From positions 62,001 to 126,000 of the forward strand of contig JAIQFH010000006.1 in assembly GCA_020073385.1 (NCBI GenBank): 64,000 bases of DNA. Direction: 5' to 3'. Below the pieces are notes generated by a model. It made no database searches. It saw only the letters and a program-made list of their open reading frames with translations, and was not told the origin of the DNA. The DNA is from Terriglobia bacterium. Its GTDB lineage: Bacteria > Acidobacteriota > Terriglobia > Terriglobales > Acidobacteriaceae. The position numbers and the translations under genes were made by a program. Shown here piece by piece: positions 17,702-27,227 of this stretch (its first letter is position 1; each line of letters starts with the position of its first letter).

Positions 17702-20380
17702 TTAGCTGATCGCCGGATTCAACTTTTCGGGATTAATCCCCAGTTCGCCGATCGCCCGCTTCACGACGTCCGTGCCGACTTTCTTTTCGCGCGCCAACGC
17801 CACCAAGGTCGCCAGCACGATGTGCTTCGCATCGACTTCGAAGAAATCGCGTAATGCCGCGCGGCTCTCGCTGCGTCCGAAGCCGTCGGTACCCAGTGAC
17901 AGAAGCTGGCCCGGCACCCACTTGCCGATGCTCTCGGGCAACACCTTCATGTAATCGGATGCGGCAATGAACGGTCCCTGCGCGTCCTTCAAGGTCTGCG
18001 TCACGTAAGGAACTTTAGCAGGCTCTCCAGGATGCAGCATGTTCCAGCGCTCGCAATCGTTGGCGTCGCGATAAAGCTCCTTGTAGCTTGTGACGCTCCA
18101 CACGTCGGCCCCGACTCCAAATTTTTCTTCCAGAATCTGCTGCGCTTTCAGCACCTCGAACATGATTGTGCCGCTGCCCAGCAGTTGCGCCCGCAGCTTT
18201 GCTTCTGGCGTCGTGGAGGTCTTGAAGCGGTACAGACCTTTCAGGATACCTTGGCGAACATGATCGCCCGCGGGCATCTCGGGCATGGGAAGCGGCTCGT
18301 TGGTGACGGTCAGATAGTAGAAGATCGATTCCTGATCGACATACATCCGCTTGATGCCATCCTGAATGATGACGGCGATTTCGTAGGCGAATGCCGGATC
18401 GTACGCCAGCAGATTCGGCACGGGGAGCGCGAGCACGTGACTGTGGCCGTCCTGATGCTGCAGGCCTTCGCCGGCCAGCGTGGTGCGGCCGGCGGTGCCT
18501 CCCACCAGGAATCCGCGGCAACGCATGTCGGCGGCGGCCCAGATCAGGTCACCGATGCGCTGGAATCCGAACATCGAGTAATAAATGAAGAAGGGGATCG
18601 TGTTGATCCCGTGATTCGCGTACGCGCAGCCCGCGGCGATGAGCGAGCACATGGAACCGGATTCGGTGATGCCTTCTTCGAGAATCTGTCCGTTCTTAGC
18701 CTCTTTGTAGTAAAGCAGCGTGTCCATGTCGACCGGCTCATAGTTCTGGCCGACGCTGGAATAAATTCCGACTTGGCGGAAAAGCGCTTCCATGCCGAAG
18801 GTACGCGCCTCGTCGGGAACGATCGGAACGATGTACTTGCCCTGTTCCGGGTCGCGCAGCAACTTCGAGAGCAGCCGCACGAACACCATCGTGGTGGAAA
18901 CTTCGCGTCCCTCGGTGCCTTTGTGGAATTCTTCGAAGTGCGAATCAGGGAACGGCTTCAGCGGTGTCGCCCGCACCTTCCGCTGTGGCATGTATCCGCC
19001 AAGCTGCTGGCGGCGCGCCTGCATGTATTTGATTTCGGCGCTGTCGTCGGAAGGCCGGTAGAAGGGCGCTCCGTGCAGTTCGTCGTCGGGAATGGGAATC
19101 CCGAAGCGCGAGCGGAACATTTCCAACTCTTCGTCATTCAACTTCTTTTGCTGGTGCGTAATGTTCTTGCCTTCACCCGCTTCACCCAGGCCGTAGCCCT
19201 TGATAGTCTTGGCGAGAATGATCGTTGGCGCCCCGGTGTGATCGACCGCCGCGCGGTAGGCGGCGTGCACCTTGATGGGATCGTGTCCGCCCAAACGCAT
19301 GCGGGCCAGTTGATCGTCTGAGAGATGCTCGACCATTTTTAGCAGGCGCGGGTCGGTGCCGAATAAGTTCTGCCGGAAATAAGCGCCGCTCTCGACGAAA
19401 TACTTCTGATACTGTCCGTCGCTGACCTCGCCGAGGCGCTTGACCAGAAGGCCGTCGCGATCGTTCATGATGAGGCTGTCCCAATCCGAGCCCCAGATGC
19501 ACTTGATCACGTTCCAGCCGGCGCCGCGGAAGATCGCTTCCAGTTCCTGGATGATCTTGCCGTTGCCGCGCACAGGGCCATCAAGCCGCTGCAGGTTGCA
19601 GTTCACCACGAAGATGAGGTTGTCGAGCTTTTCGCGCGAAGCTAGCGTGATCGAACCGAGGGACTCCGGTTCATCCATTTCGCCGTCGCCGAGGAACGCC
19701 CAGACTTTTCCGCCGGTCGATTGCTTCAGGCCACGGTTCTCGAGGTATTTGATGAAGCGGGCGTGGTAGATCGCCTGAATCGGGCCCAAGCCCATCGAGA
19801 CCGTGGGGAACTCCCAAAAATCAGGCATGAGCCACGGGTGCGGATAAGAGGAAAGTCCGCCGCCGGACTTCAACTCGCGGCGAAAGTTCTGCAGTTTCTC
19901 TTTGGAAATGCGGCCTTCGAGATATGCGCGGGAATAGATCCCGGGAGCAGCGTGGCCTTGGAAGTAGACGATGTCACGGTCGCCGGTTTCGGTCTGTGCC
20001 TGGAAGAAGTGGTTGAACGCGACTTCATATAACGTGGCCGCTGAGGCGAAAGTTGAGATATGTCCGCCGATGCCTTCCTGGATCTTGTTGGCGCGCACCA
20101 CCATGGCCAGCGCGTTCCAGCGGACCAGGCTCTTGATGCGGCGTTCCATCTCCTGGCTGCCGGGGAACGGGGGTTGCTGGCGCACCGGAATCGTGTTCTG
20201 GTAGGGCGTCGTTGCCGTGAAAGGCAGGTTGATGCCGGCTTCGCGCCGGGCGTGCAACGCCAGTTGTTGCAGCAAACGGCCGGCCCGATTGGGACCTCCG
20301 TGCGACAGAACATAGTCGAGAGAGTCTACCCACTCTCGCGTTTCCAACACTTCTAGGCCGTCAGTTTCGGTCTGAGCCAC
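17702..20380 (-). CDS. aceE: Pyruvate dehydrogenase E1, homodimeric type
   Basis: An 892-residue thiamine-diphosphate enzyme that decarboxylates pyruvate and acetylates the E2 lipoyl arm. It is the single-chain AceE type of gammaproteobacteria, not the two-subunit PdhA/PdhB type. The ThDP-Mg motif runs from GDGEMDEPES to NCNLQRLDGP, and IQEGIGGHISTFASAA and SYPHPWLMPDFWEFPTVSMG are family landmarks. Length matches the family (about 890). The start is GTG 20380 with GGGGGAG nine bases upstream. It is first in the operon with aceF and lpdA; no regulator gene is adjacent. Confidence 0.96.
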   Translation of the reverse strand: MAQTETDGLEVLETREWVDSLDYVLSHGGPNRAGRLLQQLALHARREAGINLPFTATTPYQNTIPVRQQPPFPGSQEMERRIKSLVRWNALAMVVRANKIQEGIGGHISTFASAATLYEVAFNHFFQAQTETGDRDIVYFQGHAAPGIYSRAYLEGRISKEKLQNFRRELKSGGGLSSYPHPWLMPDFWEFPTVSMGLGPIQAIYHARFIKYLENRGLKQSTGGKVWAFLGDGEMDEPESLGSITLASREKLDNLIFVVNCNLQRLDGPVRGNGKIIQELEAIFRGAGWNVIKCIWGSDWDSLIMNDRDGLLVKRLGEVSDGQYQKYFVESGAYFRQNLFGTDPRLLKMVEHLSDDQLARMRLGGHDPIKVHAAYRAAVDHTGAPTIILAKTIKGYGLGEAGEGKNITHQQKKLNDEELEMFRSRFGIPIPDDELHGAPFYRPSDDSAEIKYMQARRQQLGGYMPQRKVRATPLKPFPDSHFEEFHKGTEGREVSTTMVFVRLLSKLLRDPEQGKYIVPIVPDEARTFGMEALFRQVGIYSSVGQNYEPVDMDTLLYYKEAKNGQILEEGITESGSMCSLIAAGCAYANHGINTIPFFIYYSMFGFQRIGDLIWAAADMRCRGFLVGGTAGRTTLAGEGLQHQDGHSHVLALPVPNLLAYDPAFAYEIAVIIQDGIKRMYVDQESIFYYLTVTNEPLPMPEMPAGDHVRQGILKGLYRFKTSTTPEAKLRAQLLGSGTIMFEVLKAQQILEEKFGVGADVWSVTSYKELYRDANDCERWNMLHPGEPAKVPYVTQTLKDAQGPFIAASDYMKVLPESIGKWVPGQLLSLGTDGFGRSESRAALRDFFEVDAKHIVLATLVALAREKKVGTDVVKRAIGELGINPEKLNPAIS

Positions 20381-20458
20381 GTCTGATTTCTCCCCCAGGG
20401 ATTAGCGAATAATCCATCATAATTCAATCGCGTGGATTCTTGCTGGAGAAGGGCTTTC

Positions 20459-20535
20459 ACCACTAAGGGCACGAAGGTTCACCAAGGGAGCCCAAGCTAC
20501 CGATTTCCTTCGTGTAACTTCGTGCCCTTAGTGGT
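20459..20535. repeat. Long inverted repeat, CACGAAGG family, second copy
   Basis: Arms of 29 bases (20459-20487 and 20507-20535) pair at 26 positions around a 19-base loop. The outer part reads ACCACTAAGGGCACGAAGG, and a GGGCTTTC leader precedes the left arm as in the copy at 15751. It lies between divergent aceE and the peroxiredoxin gene. Confidence 0.8.
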
Positions 20536-20603
20536 TTATGCCTTTGCTGGGGGATGCTGCGGCGCTGGTTTAGAATCGGTATCGTCCCGCGCGGGAGGCC
20601 TCT

Positions 20604-21155
20604 ATGCTGCGGATTCTGTTGTTAGTGCTGGTCGTAATAGTTGCTGTGCTTTTGGTTCCACGGCTTTTGTCGCGGTCGGTGAAACCCGCCGAAGGCGCCA
20701 GCGCTCCAGATTTTACCTTGCCGTCGCAAGAGGGGACGCCGGTCAGTTTGAAGGACTATCGCGGCAAGTGGGTCGTCCTATATTTCTATCCTAAGGACCA
20801 AACCCCTGGATGCTCGCGCGAGGCGCACAACTTTCAGGTCGATCAGCCCAAATATGCGGAACGAGATGCCGTGGTGCTGGGAGTGAGCCTCGACAGCGTC
20901 GAGTCCCACAAAAAGTTCTGTACCAAGGAAGGGCTCAATTTCAAGTTGCTGGCCGATACAGACGACAAAGTAACGGCTGCCTACGGATCGCTGACCAACT
21001 TTGGAGTCGTGAAGTTCGCGGCGAGAAATACGTTTCTGATTGACCCCGCGGGAAAAATTGCCAAAACGTACACTGGCGTCAATCCAAATAGCCATAGCGC
21101 CGAAGTGTTGGCGGAACTGGATGCGCTGCAGAAATCGGCGGTGGTGAAGCCTTAG
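20604..21155 (+). CDS. Membrane-anchored PrxQ/Bcp peroxiredoxin
   Basis: A 183-residue thiol peroxidase of the Bcp/PrxQ group, reducing hydrogen peroxide and organic peroxides with thioredoxin. An N-terminal helix (about 2-20) should anchor it in the inner membrane with the enzyme outside the cytoplasm. The peroxidatic Cys is C70 in YPKDQTPGC. The resolving Cys five residues later, found in E. coli Bcp, is His75 here; C106 in KKFCTKEG lies 36 residues after C70, the position used by the alpha-3 type of PrxQ. GGGAGG five bases before ATG 20604 is a strong ribosome binding site. It is monocistronic. Confidence 0.9.
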   Translation: MLRILLLVLVVIVAVLLVPRLLSRSVKPAEGASAPDFTLPSQEGTPVSLKDYRGKWVVLYFYPKDQTPGCSREAHNFQVDQPKYAERDAVVLGVSLDSVESHKKFCTKEGLNFKLLADTDDKVTAAYGSLTNFGVVKFAARNTFLIDPAGKIAKTYTGVNPNSHSAEVLAELDALQKSAVVKP

Positions 21156-21182
21156 TCTGGTGTAAGGCCCGGCACATAACGG

Positions 21183-21278
21183 GATGTCCCGATAGGGACA
21201 TCTGACAGGCTATGTTTCAGTCGTGCCTACGGCGCGAACTCACCGACCTCGGCCCCACCCGCCAGTGGAACTGGCGGG
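21183..21278. repeat. Two hairpins between peroxiredoxin and P450 genes
   Basis: The first hairpin has arms GATGTCCC and GGGACATC around GATA (21183-21202), 28 bp after the peroxiredoxin stop. The second has arms CCCGCCAGT and ACTGGCGGG around GGA (21258-21278). They look like a composite dispersed repeat and may terminate the peroxiredoxin transcript. Confidence 0.6.
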
Positions 21279-21329
21279 CTACTGTCAAGACTCCCTCCGG
21301 GACTCCTTCCCGACTGATACCCTATCTGA

Positions 21330-22715
21330 ATGGCGACTGCAGCACGGAATGACGTCCGCGACCCCGCCGCGAGGCAGGCGGGATACCGCTTTCCGCCCGG
21401 CTTTGAGCGCAATCTGCTGTGGTTCGCTTGGCGCCGGTTTCGACCTGCCAATCCGATTCTCCTGTTCCAACATCTGGTTCAGGAATACGGCGACATCGCG
21501 CACTACAAGATCGGGTGGAATCACATTGTGTTCCTGAATCACCCCGACTACATCCGGGAAGTGCTGGTGGTGCAGAACGACAACTTTGTGAAGGAGCGGA
21601 CGGTGCGCCGCAGCAAGATGCTGCTGGGCGAGGGCATGATCACCAGCGAGGGCGCTCAGCATCGCGCGCAGCGGCAAGTGGCGCAACCGGCGTTTCATCG
21701 GCAGCGCATACCGGAGTACGCGGACACGATGGTGCGGGAAGCGGCGCGGATGCGGGATCAGTGGCGTCACGGTGAAGAGCGGAACATCGCCACCGACATG
21801 ATGCATTTGACGCTGAACGTTGTGGCAGAGACCTTATTCGCGACAGATCTGCGTGACGAAGTTCACGAGCTTGCCGATGCCATCAACCGCATCATGGGCC
21901 TGTACAACTTCCTCGTAATGCTTCCGGCGGCGGAGTGGCTGGTGCACGTGCGCCCTCCCGGACTGGCTGCGTTTGTGCGTGCCCGCAAGCGGATCGACGC
22001 TGTTGTCCACCGGATGATTGAAGCTCATCGCAATCAACATGCGGACCGGGGCAGTCTTCTGGACTTAATGCTGGTTGCCTCGCCTGACCGTAGCCCCGCG
22101 TCGGAGAAGTCGCTTCGCGATCAGGTCATCACCATCTTCCTTGCTGGATATGAGACCGTGGCCAATGCGCTGGCCTGGACCTGGTTTCTGCTCTCGCGGA
22201 ATCCTGACTGCGAGCGCCACTTCCACGAAGAGATCGACCGGGAGTTGCAAGGGCGCTTGCCGGCTTATGAGGATGTTCCCCGGCTTCGCTATGTGGAGAT
22301 GGTGATAGCGGAATCGATGCGGCTCTATCCGCCGGCGTGGGCCATGGGACGATACGCACTCAATGATTTTCAATTGGGCGAATTCTTTCTGCCGGCCAAG
22401 ACCACGATTCTGATGAGCCAGTTCATTGCCCATCGGGATCCGCGTTTCTTTCCTGATCCGCTGCGTTTCGATCCCGAACGTTTCACGCCCGAGGCCAAGG
22501 CCCGGCGCGCAAAGTTCACTTACTTTCCCTTCGGAGCGGGATTCCGCCAGTGTATCGGCGAGTCTTTTGCCTGGATGGAAGGAGTGCTGCTACTGGCGAC
22601 GTTGGGGCAGAAGTGGAGACTTAAGCTTCTTTCGAATCACCCTGTTGATCCAGAGCCTCTGATCACGTTGCGTCCCAAGCATGGGATGCGGATGCACCTC
22701 GAAGCCCGAGCCTGA
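21330..22715 (+). CDS. Cytochrome P450
   Basis: A 461-residue heme-thiolate monooxygenase, soluble, with no membrane anchor. The heme-binding loop is FPFGAGFRQCIGE (Cys is the axial ligand), the I-helix oxygen motif is AGYET, and the K-helix ExxR is ESMRLYPP; all are intact. The style (AGYET, RLYPPAW) resembles CYP4/CYP102-like enzymes that oxidise fatty acids or terpenoid chains, but no substrate can be assigned. No ferredoxin, reductase or terpene cyclase is adjacent, so electron partners must be elsewhere. Its stop directly abuts the stop of the convergent hydrolase gene. Confidence 0.93.
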   Translation: MATAARNDVRDPAARQAGYRFPPGFERNLLWFAWRRFRPANPILLFQHLVQEYGDIAHYKIGWNHIVFLNHPDYIREVLVVQNDNFVKERTVRRSKMLLGEGMITSEGAQHRAQRQVAQPAFHRQRIPEYADTMVREAARMRDQWRHGEERNIATDMMHLTLNVVAETLFATDLRDEVHELADAINRIMGLYNFLVMLPAAEWLVHVRPPGLAAFVRARKRIDAVVHRMIEAHRNQHADRGSLLDLMLVASPDRSPASEKSLRDQVITIFLAGYETVANALAWTWFLLSRNPDCERHFHEEIDRELQGRLPAYEDVPRLRYVEMVIAESMRLYPPAWAMGRYALNDFQLGEFFLPAKTTILMSQFIAHRDPRFFPDPLRFDPERFTPEAKARRAKFTYFPFGAGFRQCIGESFAWMEGVLLLATLGQKWRLKLLSNHPVDPEPLITLRPKHGMRMHLEARA

Positions 22716-23795
22716 TCACTTGGCTGCGAGGTACATCTCTGCGACATGCTGAGTAATCTTGCCCGGTTCCGCCCCTGACAGGTTCGAAAGCGCAACCACG
22801 GTTAGTTGATCGTCTACATAGCGATCAATCGCGGTTTGAAATCCCTGCCACGCGCCGTCGTGATGAATACAGCGATGTCCGTGCCGGGCGTCGATGAACC
22901 ACCCGAAACCGTAGTGGCCCTTGTTGGGCTGGCCGTCTTTGAGTTTTGCCACGGTCCACATCTGGTCCAGACTCGACTTCTTCAGCAACTTGTCCGTGTA
23001 AAGTGCCGCGTCCCACTTGGCCAGATCGAGAACAGAGAAGTACAGGCTGCCATCAGCGGTGGTATTCATCACGGGCGATACCCACTCCTGATTCTTCAAT
23101 TCGCTTTTCACCAGCCGGTATCCGGCAGAGCGGTTGGGAACGATATCGGATTCACTGATGATGCGGGTCGAGTTCATCTCCAGCAGATGGAAAATTCGTT
23201 CCTGTAGAACGTCTCCGTAGAACTTTCCAGTGACCCGGTGAATCAGAATTCCCAGCGTGAGATAGCCAAGATTGCTGTAGGCCCATTTTGTTCCGGGTTC
23301 ATAGGAAAGCGGAACGCTCTCGACGAGCTTCAGAAGTTCGTCCTCGGACCAGTCTTTCCGGAAATCGAAATTCTTTGGATAGTCGCCAAGGCCCGCGGTG
23401 TGGCTCAGCAACTCGCGTACGGTGACGTTGTTCCATGCCTTTGGGGCGTCTTTGAAATACTTGTTGAGCGGATCCTCGAGGCCGATTTTTCCCTCTTCCA
23501 CGAGCATCATCACAGCCGTGGCGGTGAATTGCTTGCCGACAGAGCCAGACTGAAAGATGGTCTCGGGTTTGGCCGGTACCTGCAATTCCACATTGGCCAA
23601 TCCGAATCCCTCAGCGAGGACAATCTTTCCGCCCTTGGCAACGAGGAGGGACAAGCCGGGAATGTGCTGCCGCTGCATCTCGGCTTTCACGTAGTCGGCG
23701 ACTGCCGATGGAGTATCGAGCGACTGGGCAGACGCAATCGCGGAAGCAAAGAGAAACCACGAGATGGGAAGGTAGAAGAGTCGGCGCAGAGTCAT
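22716..23795 (-). CDS. Class-C beta-lactamase-like serine hydrolase
   Basis: A 359-residue exported hydrolase of the beta-lactamase/DD-peptidase (Pfam Beta-lactamase) family. A signal peptide ending near ASAQ opens the protein. The SxxK motif is SVGK in [10 protein letters not shown], the second motif is YSN in YSNLGYL, and HDGAWQGF takes the place of the KTG box. Such proteins are often esterases or D-amino-acid peptidases, not resistance enzymes. ATG 23795 starts at the signal peptide; an in-frame start at 23867 would overlap the upstream gene. It follows the spermidine-synthase-like gene by 68 bp. Confidence 0.87.
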   Translation of the reverse strand: MTLRRLFYLPISWFLFASAIASAQSLDTPSAVADYVKAEMQRQHIPGLSLLVAKGGKIVLAEGFGLANVELQVPAKPETIFQSGSVGKQFTATAVMMLVEEGKIGLEDPLNKYFKDAPKAWNNVTVRELLSHTAGLGDYPKNFDFRKDWSEDELLKLVESVPLSYEPGTKWAYSNLGYLTLGILIHRVTGKFYGDVLQERIFHLLEMNSTRIISESDIVPNRSAGYRLVKSELKNQEWVSPVMNTTADGSLYFSVLDLAKWDAALYTDKLLKKSSLDQMWTVAKLKDGQPNKGHYGFGWFIDARHGHRCIHHDGAWQGFQTAIDRYVDDQLTVVALSNLSGAEPGKITQHVAEMYLAAK

Positions 23796-23863
23796 GGAAT
23801 AAGTTGGCAACGCGGTCCTGAGTCTACAGACAAAGCACGGTTGCCCACAAGAACTCACGAGAC

Positions 23864-26044
23864 TCAATCGGTGTCTGGGTGCCGGCCGTGGGTCAGTTTG
23901 CGGACCAGATAGTACTCGTTGATGGGGCGATCGTCGGTGAGCGCTGGCGTGTCGGGAGAGGCAGCGATCAGCGAGTCCAGAGTCAACTCTCCCTGGAGCA
24001 GATCATCCAATTGCGCGGAAGCCCGTGCGCTCAGTCCTGCAGAATCGGCAGGCGTCCACTCCGTCAAGTCGGCCAACGCGCTTGTGGGCATACGCGTCAC
24101 GATTTGCTCCGTCGTCAACACGGGGATGGGCCGCTCGCTGCACAAGAAATGAACGCCGAACTCATTCGCAAAAGCGCGCACAAACGGGAAAGAATTGCGT
24201 AAGGATCGTGTGACAGCGGCGGTGTCCACGGGATCATCGTCAGCAGTAGCCGGAAGCCATTGCTGCAAGATTCCTCCAGGCTTTAAGCGTCGTCGCGCTG
24301 CCCGGTAAAACTCCTCCGAGTAAAGCAAACTCGATGACGCGGCGCTGAGCGGCGGTGGAGGATCAATGGTGATGACGTCATACTGGTCGCGTGTCCGTTC
24401 CAGATACCGGCGGCCGTCGTCGATTACGACGTGCGACATCGGCGAGTTCATGATCTGTTCCGCATTGCTGTGGTAAAAGCCAAATAATCGCGGAACACTG
24501 GGTACGAGTTCGACCACCGTAACGGGAACATTCCAGGAGCGCATGGAACGGAACGTCGTTCCCATGCCAAAACAAATCACGAGTGCCTTCTCCGGCGGCC
24601 GGCTGAGGAACGCCATGGGAAGGTGGGCCATGATCTTGGTAATAGGAGTGAGGGAAGTAATCCCGTAACCGTTAATCAGGAGTTTCTTGTCCATGCCGGT
24701 GCCGGACGCAATGACAGTCGCAGTTGAGTCCCGAAGCACTTTCTGGTCGCTGGTCTCTTCGTCGAGCCCCCTTCCTGCCGTGAGCAACAAAAATGCCAGA
24801 GCTATAGAGACGAAGATCGGCCCACGGATGCTTGCCGCCTTGTTGCGAGGCGGGAATAATTGGGCGAGGCCGAAGACAAGCCATGGCGCAGTGAGTCCGA
24901 TCAGCGCCCAGCGCCCCGCCATAAAGGGGAGCAACATGAATCCCGCGAGCAGAGGTCCGAGAATACAGCCTGCAATATTGACGGCATATGCAATCCCGGC
25001 CTTTCGGGAGTTACCCTCTGAAAAACGATCCAGCAGCATGGGTGTGACAAAGCCCAGCAGTCCTGTAAACGGAGAGAGCCCCAGCACTAAACGAAGAAGT
25101 CTCGACAAGTGAATGTCCGGATTAGTGAGGAGCAGGGGAAGCAATGCTGCGGCTGCCAGAATACTCCATATTGCCGGATTTTCCCGCCACTCCAGCGAAG
25201 TCCATCGCCGATAGACCAGGGAACCAACAAACGTTGCCAGCAGGTACACCGAAAGAATCGAAGCAAACGAATAAACCACGGTGCCCATAAACGGCGTGTA
25301 TTGACGAACCCAAATGACTTCCATTGCCATAGAAGTCAGACCGCTCAAAAAAAGAAGCGCAAGGATGCCGCCGCCACCGGCATTCGAAATTAGTGGAGAG
25401 CTGAGCGCAACGGGTGACGTTTCCTGAGACGCCCGCTGTGTCAGCGGCCCTCGAGAGAGTGCCAGGGCAGAAATGGCAATCAACCCGTTACAGGCAGCGC
25501 CAATCTTGAGCGTTCCACGAAATCCAAGCCATTCGATCAGAAGCAGCGGCAAAGCGGTTCCAGCCACGGCGCCCGCAACGTTTGCCATGTAGAGATAGCT
25601 AAACGAGCGGCGCGATTCACTGGGCAGCGTTTGCCCGATGGAGCGCATCCCGACGGGAAGGGTTGTCCCCATCAAACAGCAACCCGGCAACAGAGTGAGA
25701 GCAACCAGAAAACCGGCCAGCCAATAGTAGCTGGAAGAAGAATTTAGCGCGGTGTTCTGCAGGGTATGACCGCTCCAGAACAGCGCGTAAGGGACAGCGA
25801 GGCCCAACCCACCAATCACCAATTCAATCAGCGCATAGAGTCGAAGCGCAGGTAAGCGATTACCGCTCAGCCACCTGCCGCTGATCCAGGAGCCCAGACC
25901 CAGACCCGCCATGAAGATCGAAAGAACGATTGACACCATAGCGGTGGTAACGCCGAATTGCGCCATGGACAGGCGCAACCAAATCAGCTCGTAGAGAATG
26001 CTGCAGAAACCCGACAAGAAGAAAAAGATAAAATACCAAGTCAC
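23864..26044 (-). CDS. Multi-pass membrane protein fused to a spermidine-synthase-like domain
   Basis: A 726-residue protein with about twelve or more membrane helices in the first 450 residues, arranged like an MFS transporter, and a C-terminal spermidine-synthase-like domain (about 465-690). That domain has a glycine-rich AdoMet-type loop ([11 protein letters not shown]), followed by the acidic VVELVPSV and DDGRRYL segments and ITIDPPPP. Fused proteins of this type are common in Proteobacteria and Acidobacteriota; the transported or modified substrate is not established, so a true aminopropyl transferase is not claimed. The start is GTG 26044 with GAGGG upstream. Confidence 0.85.
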   Translation of the reverse strand: MTWYFIFFFLSGFCSILYELIWLRLSMAQFGVTTAMVSIVLSIFMAGLGLGSWISGRWLSGNRLPALRLYALIELVIGGLGLAVPYALFWSGHTLQNTALNSSSSYYWLAGFLVALTLLPGCCLMGTTLPVGMRSIGQTLPSESRRSFSYLYMANVAGAVAGTALPLLLIEWLGFRGTLKIGAACNGLIAISALALSRGPLTQRASQETSPVALSSPLISNAGGGGILALLFLSGLTSMAMEVIWVRQYTPFMGTVVYSFASILSVYLLATFVGSLVYRRWTSLEWRENPAIWSILAAAALLPLLLTNPDIHLSRLLRLVLGLSPFTGLLGFVTPMLLDRFSEGNSRKAGIAYAVNIAGCILGPLLAGFMLLPFMAGRWALIGLTAPWLVFGLAQLFPPRNKAASIRGPIFVSIALAFLLLTAGRGLDEETSDQKVLRDSTATVIASGTGMDKKLLINGYGITSLTPITKIMAHLPMAFLSRPPEKALVICFGMGTTFRSMRSWNVPVTVVELVPSVPRLFGFYHSNAEQIMNSPMSHVVIDDGRRYLERTRDQYDVITIDPPPPLSAASSSLLYSEEFYRAARRRLKPGGILQQWLPATADDDPVDTAAVTRSLRNSFPFVRAFANEFGVHFLCSERPIPVLTTEQIVTRMPTSALADLTEWTPADSAGLSARASAQLDDLLQGELTLDSLIAASPDTPALTDDRPINEYYLVRKLTHGRHPDTD

Positions 26045-26202
26045 GGCGCGCCCTCGACTATCAGAAGCCCGCTGCAGAATGAATTTGCTGCTTCGACTAT
26101 TGAGAGAACGAGTCTAGAGAGAATGGTGCCCTCAGGCAAGTGAAAGCGCAGGCTGGCGGCTGGAGTGACCAGCGAATGGGAGGAATTGCAGTCTGGATAC
26201 AG

Positions 26203-26736
26203 CTATTTTTGTCCGGCGGACATGTTGTCCAGGCGGTGCATACCGGAGCGCCGCAGGGCAAACATAATCGCCCACCCGATCAGTCCGGCAGCATAGAAGA
26301 ACGCGAAGAATAGCGGGAGTCCCCCTAACAGAATCGAGTGCACGGGCTGAATGTGAATGGGGAGCGGCGGATCAATGTTGGGCACGGAGGCAGCGATGTC
26401 TTCGCCTTTCTTGATGGCCGTCACCACACAGGCAAGAATAAGGGTCATGAATACAATCGTTGTCTTTGGAAAACGGAATCCGTTGCGCATACTAAACCTC
26501 CCCGTTGCAAGGGATAGACCATCTTGAATTTCGAGCCACACGTGAAAATGCTCGCGGAGCGCGCCATTCACGAGACCCGTAATTTCCCGGGCGAAGAACC
26601 GGCCCCGCGTGAGCCATTTCTTCGTTGCGTGAGCCTCGCTCTCGTCGCGCAAAACCGCCATCATCTCTTCGCCAAACAATTCCCGATGTTCGGCGGGATA
26701 CAGACGCAGCAGCTTCCGGTAGACAGTGAGCATCAT
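26203..26736 (-). CDS. Membrane protein paired with a PadR regulator
   Basis: A 177-residue protein. The N-terminal part (YRKLLRLYPAEHRELFGEEMMAVLRDE) is a cytoplasmic helical segment often seen in PadR-linked proteins and at the start of acidobacterial permeases. Two membrane helices follow (about 90-106 and 130-160) with a short basic C-terminus. The gene starts inside the stop of the PadR gene (TGATG overlap), so it is translationally coupled to it. The function is unknown; it may be the effector or sensor partner of the PadR protein. Confidence 0.7.
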   Translation of the reverse strand: MMLTVYRKLLRLYPAEHRELFGEEMMAVLRDESEAHATKKWLTRGRFFAREITGLVNGALREHFHVWLEIQDGLSLATGRFSMRNGFRFPKTTIVFMTLILACVVTAIKKGEDIAASVPNIDPPLPIHIQPVHSILLGGLPLFFAFFYAAGLIGWAIMFALRRSGMHRLDNMSAGQK

Positions 26737-27059
26737 CAACTCTCTTTCGTCGCAACTCGCAGAGTCGCCAGACGCGTGAGGTTCTTCATCCGGTCGATCT
26801 CTGTCTGCAGGTTGCGGCGTCCCTGTGGCGTCAGGCGATAGGCTTGACGTCCCCTGGAAGTCTCTTCCTCTTCGAAGCGTTCGATCCAGTCATCGTCGAG
26901 CAATCGTCGGAGAGCGCCGTACAACGTGCCGGTGCTGAGGACAACACGTCCGTCACTCATGCGTTCGACGTCTTTCAGGATGGAGTAACCGTGCTGTGGC
27001 TGTCCCGCCAGGCTCAGCAGAATCAGCAGGACGGGTTCGGACAGGGGCAGGCTTTCCAT
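26736..27059 (-). CDS. PadR-family transcriptional regulator
   Basis: A 107-residue winged-helix regulator beginning MESLPLSEPVLLILLSL. The HGYSILKDVERMSDGRVVLSTGTLYGALRRL region is the typical PadR DNA-binding unit, followed by a short C-terminal dimerisation helix. Starts at 27077, 27092 and 27125 are also in frame; ATG 27059 is chosen because it begins at the conserved domain and leaves a palindrome (27071-27082) upstream as an operator. It is followed at once by its membrane partner. Confidence 0.85.
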   Translation of the reverse strand: MESLPLSEPVLLILLSLAGQPQHGYSILKDVERMSDGRVVLSTGTLYGALRRLLDDDWIERFEEEETSRGRQAYRLTPQGRRNLQTEIDRMKNLTRLATLRVATKES

Positions 27060-27070
27060 TATTGCTTTTG

Positions 27071-27082
27071 ACGACATGTCGT
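27071..27082. promoter_or_regulatory. Perfect palindrome ACGACATGTCGT, likely PadR operator
   Basis: A 12-bp perfect palindrome sits 12 bp upstream of the chosen PadR start, the expected place for autoregulation. It would lie inside the coding sequence if an upstream start is used. Assignment is inference. Confidence 0.4.
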
Positions 27083-27179
27083 ATGACGCCATATTGGCAC
27101 CGAGAGCGAATCCTGTCAAGAGCAAATTACTGATTCCTGCTAACAGGTTCGTGCTCGGGGGCGCTCGCTTCGCTTCGCT

Positions 27180-27207
27180 GGACGGACGAAGGCGTCCGTC
27201 CCTACAC
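27180..27207. repeat. Hairpin, copy B of the GGACGGAC family
   Basis: Arms GGACGGACG and CGTCCGTCC around AAGG, followed by CTACAC, 21 bp past the 3' end of the GH31 gene. The hairpin is identical to copy A at 1999-2020. GCTTCGCTTCGCT precedes it, a leader shared with copy E. Confidence 0.8.
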
Positions 27208-27227
27208 GGTCCGTTTGTGCTACCGGC

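Noticed and set aside
18032-19321. A 429-codon open frame opposite aceE
   Set aside because: Antisense shadow of a highly conserved enzyme; no motif supports it.
311-20535. CRISPR array, because of repeated CACGAAGG units
   Set aside because: Units are tandem within hairpin arms, without unique spacers of even length, and no cas gene is present.
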